Shown here one piece after another: positions 6,743 through 10,288 of a DNA stretch of 10,288 bases (positions are counted from its first letter, which is position 1; every line of letters starts with the position of its first letter). A program made the position numbers and the translations under genes. The notes beneath the pieces were generated by a model. The model saw nothing but the letters and a program-made list of their open reading frames with translations. It was not told the DNA's origin and did no database searches. This DNA is from DASTYU01 sp035764655 (GTDB lineage Bacteria; Chloroflexota; Limnocylindria; Limnocylindrales; CSP1-4): NCBI GenBank assembly GCA_035764655.1, contig DASTYU010000155.1, positions 1 to 10,288 on the forward strand, given 5' to 3'.

Positions 6743-8725
6743 CTAGCGCCAGGGGATCGTGGCGATCTCGACTGCGCTCGCCACGCCCCGAACGGTCACG
6801 GACCGCGCGTCGGTGGTCGCGACATCGCCCGCCTGCTCGAGCGTCGCCGAGGTCGCCAGGATCTCGCCGCCCGACGCAAGCGCGCCGATTCGCGCGGCGA
6901 CGTGCACGCCCAGCCCGCTGTAATCCGCGCCGCGCAGGGTCGCCTCGGCGGTGTGCAGCCCGATCCGCACCTGGAGCGCGAAGCCCGTGCGCTCGCGGTG
7001 GTCGCGAAGCGCTCGTTGCACGGCGATGGCCGTCTCAACGGCGGTCTGTGCCGAATCGAAGGCGACGAAGAAACCGTCCCCGGTGGAGTTCACGATCTGG
7101 CCGCCGGCCCGCCCGATGAGCGTTCGGAGCATGTCGTCGTGCCAGCGCAGCAGGCGTTCCCAGGCGTCGTCGCCAAGCGCCTCGGCCAGGCTCGTCGAGC
7201 CGACGATGTCCGTGAACATGAAGGTCCGCCGCGCGGTCGTCGGATCGCTTCGGTGCTCGGCGACCTGGCGCCGCTCTCGCCCAGCGGATTCGGCGTCGAC
7301 GTGGGCTCCGAGCCGGTCAAACTCCTGGATCGCCGCGTGCAACTCGAGGTCCGCGTCGTCGTCGTCCTCGAGCCCGCGCAGGGCGCGTGACAGGAGCCGT
7401 CGTGCGCGGGCCACTTCGTACGGGGCGCCGACGTCTTGCCAGCCCTTGATCGCCAGACGCAGCTCGCGAGCCGCGGCAGCGGCATCGCCCTCGGCGAGCA
7501 GCAGGCGACCACGCGTCAGGCGCTCTCCCGCTTCGAGCGCTGGAAGCGGATACCCCGCCACGATCTCTGACAGCTCGGTGGCAGCCGATCTGGCCCGATC
7601 GAGGTCGCTCGCCGCGAGCGCGATCTCGACCTGTGCCGGAAGCAGCCGGGCGCGGGTCAGACGGTCCCAGGTGGTGTCGTTGACCGCGGCATCGATCGCC
7701 TTCGCCGCGGCTCGGATATTGCCCTGCGCAAGGCGAACGAGCGCCAGCGCAGGCTGGGGAGAGCGTCCGCGAAGATGTGCCTCGCGGAGGGCGGCTTCGG
7801 CGCCCTCGAAATCGCCCTTCAGGCGACGGATGTCCCCGATCGCATAGAACCCGTCGGCCTGGGGCGGCGTTGCCAGATAGGGCTCGAGCTCGCCGGTCAG
7901 GCGTTCCAGCTCCTGCTCCGCTTGCTCCCAGGCTCCGCCGATGGCGGCCACCTCGGCGCGATGGATGCGACAGACCCCGGGAAAGCCGGCCAGCCCGTTG
8001 CTGACGCAGTACTTCTCGGTGGCTTCGATCCATTCGGTCGCCCGGCGGTAATCGGTCACGTCGCGGCAAGCGCTGATCATCTGGCAGGCGGTGATCCCGC
8101 TGGTGAACGGGGTGAGCTCGCCGTTCACGGCCGCCAACGATGCCTCCTCCATCAGCGCGAAACCGGAGGCCATGTCGCCCGTGGCGATCTTGAGCGTCCC
8201 GAGGTTCGACTGCGCGAATGCGGTGAGATCGGGATCGGCGGCGTTTGCGCCGATCTCGATCGCCCGCTCGGCAAGGGACAGAGCCGCGTCGAGTTGACCC
8301 TGGGCCGCGGCGGACTCGCTTGCCGCAAGCGCCAGGTATCCGTGGGCGTACGTTTCGCCGTCCGCGCCGATCAACCGCTCCGCACGACGCTGCCACGCTC
8401 TCGCGATGGCGGCCTTGCCCTGGTGGCCGTACGTTCGGGCGATCGCCGCGGCGAGGTACGCGGCACGCAGGTCGTTGCCGTCGGCCTCGTGCCGCGCAAA
8501 GGCCCGCTCGCTCGCCTCGAGCTCGAGGTCCGCCCTGGCGGCGAAGAACGAAGCCGAGGCAAGTGCCTCGAGATCGTCCGCGCCAAGAAGGCCCAGGCGG
8601 TCCGCTTCCGACAGGCGGTCGAATGCCTCCTGCCACGCGTGCCTGGCGAGAGCGGCTCGACCGGCGGCCAGCGGGTCCGCTGTCGGGCTGGGATCCGGGA
8701 TCGCGGTGTCGGCCATCGACGGCAT
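6743..8725 (-). CDS. TPR-like repeat protein with C-terminal class III adenylate/guanylate cyclase domain
   Basis: 660 residues. Residues about 20-480 are alanine- and leucine-rich paired helices of TPR character (for example LDAALSLAERAIEIGA, GDFEGAEAALREAHLRG), likely a protein-interaction platform. Residues about 498-660 are a class III nucleotidyl cyclase catalytic domain: FMFTDIVGST with D506 and NSTGDGFFVAF with D550 supply the two metal aspartates, and GLGVHVAARIGALASGGEI gives R612. The lysine that normally selects adenine is N546 here, and the usual transition-state asparagine is H608; D601 sits where an adenine-contacting aspartate is found. Product (cAMP, cGMP or none) is therefore open. 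No membrane segment or AAA/LuxR domain is present. The start at 8725 is 22 nt after the YihY-gene stop; no good Shine-Dalgarno is visible, and an ATG three codons later is an alternative. Probably co-transcribed with the YihY gene. Confidence 0.93.
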   Translation of the reverse strand: MPSMADTAIPDPSPTADPLAAGRAALARHAWQEAFDRLSEADRLGLLGADDLEALASASFFAARADLELEASERAFARHEADGNDLRAAYLAAAIARTYGHQGKAAIARAWQRRAERLIGADGETYAHGYLALAASESAAAQGQLDAALSLAERAIEIGANAADPDLTAFAQSNLGTLKIATGDMASGFALMEEASLAAVNGELTPFTSGITACQMISACRDVTDYRRATEWIEATEKYCVSNGLAGFPGVCRIHRAEVAAIGGAWEQAEQELERLTGELEPYLATPPQADGFYAIGDIRRLKGDFEGAEAALREAHLRGRSPQPALALVRLAQGNIRAAAKAIDAAVNDTTWDRLTRARLLPAQVEIALAASDLDRARSAATELSEIVAGYPLPALEAGERLTRGRLLLAEGDAAAAARELRLAIKGWQDVGAPYEVARARRLLSRALRGLEDDDDADLELHAAIQEFDRLGAHVDAESAGRERRQVAEHRSDPTTARRTFMFTDIVGSTSLAEALGDDAWERLLRWHDDMLRTLIGRAGGQIVNSTGDGFFVAFDSAQTAVETAIAVQRALRDHRERTGFALQVRIGLHTAEATLRGADYSGLGVHVAARIGALASGGEILATSATLEQAGDVATTDARSVTVRGVASAVEIATIPWR

Positions 8726-8747
8726 TGTGCCATCGGCCGACTCCGGT

Positions 8748-9749
8748 TCAGGTGAGGCGATCGGCCCCGTCGCTCACCGTGGCGGTCGCTCGTTCCGTGG
8801 CGTCCTCCAGGCCCGCTGCCATCTGCTGCTCTTCGCCGCGCATCCGGATCTCGTCCGGGGTCCGCTCCCGTGCGAGCGCGGCTGTCAGCTCGGCCCCGAC
8901 GAGGAGCAGCGCCGACGTGATGTAGAACCACAGCATCAGCACGATCACGGCGCCCAGCGAGCCGTACGTCGCCCCATAGTCGGCGACGTTGCCCGCGTAC
9001 CAGCCGAGGGCGACGGTGGCAACGAGCCAACCGAGGCTGAACGCGGCGGCTCCGAGCAGGATCCAGCGCCACGGGATGACGATGCTGGGCGCGTAGCGGT
9101 ACAGGACCGCCACGGCGAGCGTGAGCGCCCCGAACACCGCGGGCCAGCGAAGCAGTTGCAGGAGCGTGAATGCCTGCGCTTCGAGACCGAATTGCTCGGC
9201 GACCTCCTGGGTGATCATCGCCCCGCCAACGATCGTCACGAACGAGGCGATCACCCCCACCGTGGCGACGAGCGTGAGACCCACGGCGACCGCGTAGCGG
9301 AGGAGGAATGGTCGCTGCTCGGGGACGCCGTACGCACGGTGGATGCCCTTTACGAGCGCGTTGGTTCCGCCGGTTGCTGCCCAGAGGGCGGCGATGGCGC
9401 CGAACCACAGGACCGTGTTGCTCGCGCTGGCGAACAGGCGCTCGAGCTCCGGCTGAAGCGCCTCGGCGATCGAGGGCGGCAGGTTGTCGCCAAGGCCGGC
9501 GATGATCTTCCCGGACGGGTCGTCAATCCGAAGCACGCCGGCCGCGACGCCGGACAGCGCGGCAACGAACAGGCCGAACGGGAACACCGCGAACAGGAAG
9601 CGGTAGGCGATCTCTGCCGCAAGCCCGGACACATCGTGCTCGCGGATGCCCGTGATCAGCCGCCGCCCGACCCCCATCGTCGCGTCCCGGGGATCGTCCC
9701 GGGCGACGACGTGCGCGGATGCGGCCTCGGTCGCCGTTCGTTGTGCCAT
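8748..9749 (-). CDS. yihY: YihY/BrkB-family inner-membrane protein
   Basis: 333 residues with about six membrane segments (approximately 45-72, 111-130, 150-178, 200-218, 226-250, 262-290). Family hallmarks are GLAAEIAYRFLFAVFPF (42-58), the central ALWAATGGTNALVKGIHRAY (121-140), and the final YGSLGAVIVLMLWFYITSA (262-280) followed by GAELTAAL. The family was once called ribonuclease BN by mistake; its members are membrane proteins whose function is largely unsettled, with suggestions of transport or envelope roles. The hydrophilic N-terminus (1-40) and the charged C-terminus (292-333) would be cytoplasmic. The start at ATG 9749 has GGAGG close by and AGGAGG about 10 nt upstream, both within a predicted hairpin. 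The gene follows the partial right-edge gene by 70 bp and precedes the cyclase gene by 22 bp. Confidence 0.93.
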   Translation of the reverse strand: MAQRTATEAASAHVVARDDPRDATMGVGRRLITGIREHDVSGLAAEIAYRFLFAVFPFGLFVAALSGVAAGVLRIDDPSGKIIAGLGDNLPPSIAEALQPELERLFASASNTVLWFGAIAALWAATGGTNALVKGIHRAYGVPEQRPFLLRYAVAVGLTLVATVGVIASFVTIVGGAMITQEVAEQFGLEAQAFTLLQLLRWPAVFGALTLAVAVLYRYAPSIVIPWRWILLGAAAFSLGWLVATVALGWYAGNVADYGATYGSLGAVIVLMLWFYITSALLLVGAELTAALARERTPDEIRMRGEEQQMAAGLEDATERATATVSDGADRLT

Positions 9750-9750
9750 C

Positions 9751-9776
9751 GCCCTCCAGCCTCCTCCGCGGAGGGC
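9751..9776 (-). promoter_or_regulatory. Hairpin enclosing the ribosome binding site of the YihY gene
   Basis: On the minus strand GCCCTCC (9776-9770) pairs with GGAGGGC (9757-9751) as a 7-bp stem with a 12-nt loop. The loop holds AGGAGG and the 3' arm holds GGAGG; the stem ends 1 nt before the ATG. A competing 12-bp palindrome CCTCCGCGGAGG covers 9763-9774. The pairing is seen in the sequence; a control role is inference. Confidence 0.4.
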
Positions 9777-9788
9777 AACGGCCCGTTC

Positions 9789-9816
9789 TGCACGTCCCGT
9801 CAGCCGCCTTGCACGT
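9789..9816. repeat. Direct repeat TGCACGT, two copies 21 bp apart
   Basis: TGCACGT on the plus strand occurs at 9789-9795 and 9810-9816, in the 70-bp gap upstream of the YihY gene. A 21-bp period is two helical turns, which would suit a DNA-binding protein. Two short copies can also arise by chance. Confidence 0.3.
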
Positions 9817-9819
9817 TGC

Positions 9820-10288
9820 TCACAGCTCCCGGTCCGCGGCGTCCTTCAGGTCGCCTGGCACAAGACGGATGATCCGAGGCTCATCGGTTGGGCCGTCCCG
9901 CTCGACGAGCTCCCACCCCGGGAGTCCGCGGCGCGCCTTCGACGACCCGAGTACCTCCGTGACCGCATTGATCACCGACTCCGGCTTCGAGGATTTGCCG
10001 ACCGCCTCGAGGATGTCGCGCGCCAGCAATCTCGCCGCGACCACGGGTTGTCCGCCCAGGACGTCGCGGCGGACGAGCGCGTCGGCATCGGAGATGCCCT
10101 CGCTTTCGAGCGCGCTGATGAGCCGTCGAGCCCGGCGGGCCGCTTCGCGGTCCTCGTCCTCGAGCTTGTCGAGCCAGGTCTGCGGCGGGGGTGGGACGGG
10201 CTTCGGCTCGGGTTCGGGGGCCGCCTTCGGTCGGGCGGGCGCTCCCCTGCCCTTGGGCGCTTCGCCCTTCGCGATCCGTCCCGCAAGG
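9820..10288 (-). CDS. C-terminal part of an unrecognised protein; 5' end beyond right edge
   Basis: The minus-strand frame that ends at TGA 9822-9820 is open to the right edge (155 codons), so a GTG at 10044 is not a credible start. In order, the visible part has a basic low-complexity stretch (AKGEAPKGRGAPARPKAAPE), a proline-rich linker (PEPEPKPVPPPPQ) and a helical, charged region (WLDKLEDEDREAARRARRLISALESEGISDADALVRRD), then a small domain with ARLLARDILEAVGKSSKPESVINAV and a final GWELVERDGPTDEPRIIRLVPGD. No catalytic motif or family is recognisable. The linker suggests a separate, probably larger, domain upstream outside the window. It may be transcribed with the YihY gene 70 bp downstream, but a gap with repeats and a hairpin separates them. 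Confidence 0.7.
   Translation of the reverse strand, partial: LAGRIAKGEAPKGRGAPARPKAAPEPEPKPVPPPPQTWLDKLEDEDREAARRARRLISALESEGISDADALVRRDVLGGQPVVAARLLARDILEAVGKSSKPESVINAVTEVLGSSKARRGLPGWELVERDGPTDEPRIIRLVPGDLKDAADREL

Noticed and set aside
8406..9872. 488-codon plus-strand frame
   Set aside because: It lies opposite the cyclase and YihY genes and has no recognisable domain; long antisense frames are expected at this GC content.
9820..10044. Separate 74-codon gene starting at GTG 10044
   Set aside because: The same frame is open upstream to the window edge with protein-like sequence, so this is the tail of a longer gene.

Overview
The window is GC-rich bacterial chromosome, densely coding, with short intergenic gaps and no rRNA, tRNA, CRISPR array, insertion sequence or phage gene that I can see. 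The mix of genes, the GC content and the apparent leaderless promoters (TAnnnT exactly 6 nt before ATG) suggest a soil or freshwater bacterium of the Chloroflexota (Limnocylindria/Ellin6529-like) or Actinomycetota. That placement is inference; nothing in the window fixes the taxon.

Left block (1-4782, all minus strand, transcribed right to left): a stand-alone LigD-type ATP-dependent DNA ligase (4782-3823), a 74-residue putative lipoprotein (3784-3560), a zinc-independent quinone oxidoreductase-like MDR enzyme (3520-2534), a metallo-beta-lactamase-fold hydrolase (2512-1859) and a long-chain acyl-CoA synthetase fused to an acyl carrier domain (1829 to beyond the left edge). Gaps are 38, 39, 21 and 29 nt. 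The last three form a tight cassette with Shine-Dalgarno sites at the internal genes and a candidate promoter in front of the oxidoreductase.

Middle block (4827-6727, plus strand): an AraC-type regulator, divergent from the ligase across only 44 bp, is followed after 83 bp by a microsomal-type (EPHX1-like) epoxide hydrolase with a complete catalytic set. The regulator may control the hydrolase and its own promoter.

Right block (6743-10288, minus strand): the C-terminal part of an unrecognised protein cut by the right edge, a YihY/BrkB-family membrane protein, and a large protein with helical TPR-like repeats and a C-terminal class III nucleotidyl cyclase domain. The membrane protein and cyclase are 22 nt apart and probably co-transcribed. 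The cyclase gene converges on the epoxide hydrolase gene with 15 bp between stop codons.

I do not see a clear, previously undescribed multi-gene system. The points most worth a second look are three promoter-like TAnnnT-N6-ATG arrangements, one of them driving a four-codon mini-ORF that overlaps the oxidoreductase start; the cyclase with non-canonical substrate-site residues; the synthetase-ACP fusion running off the edge; and a hairpin around the ribosome binding site of the YihY gene.
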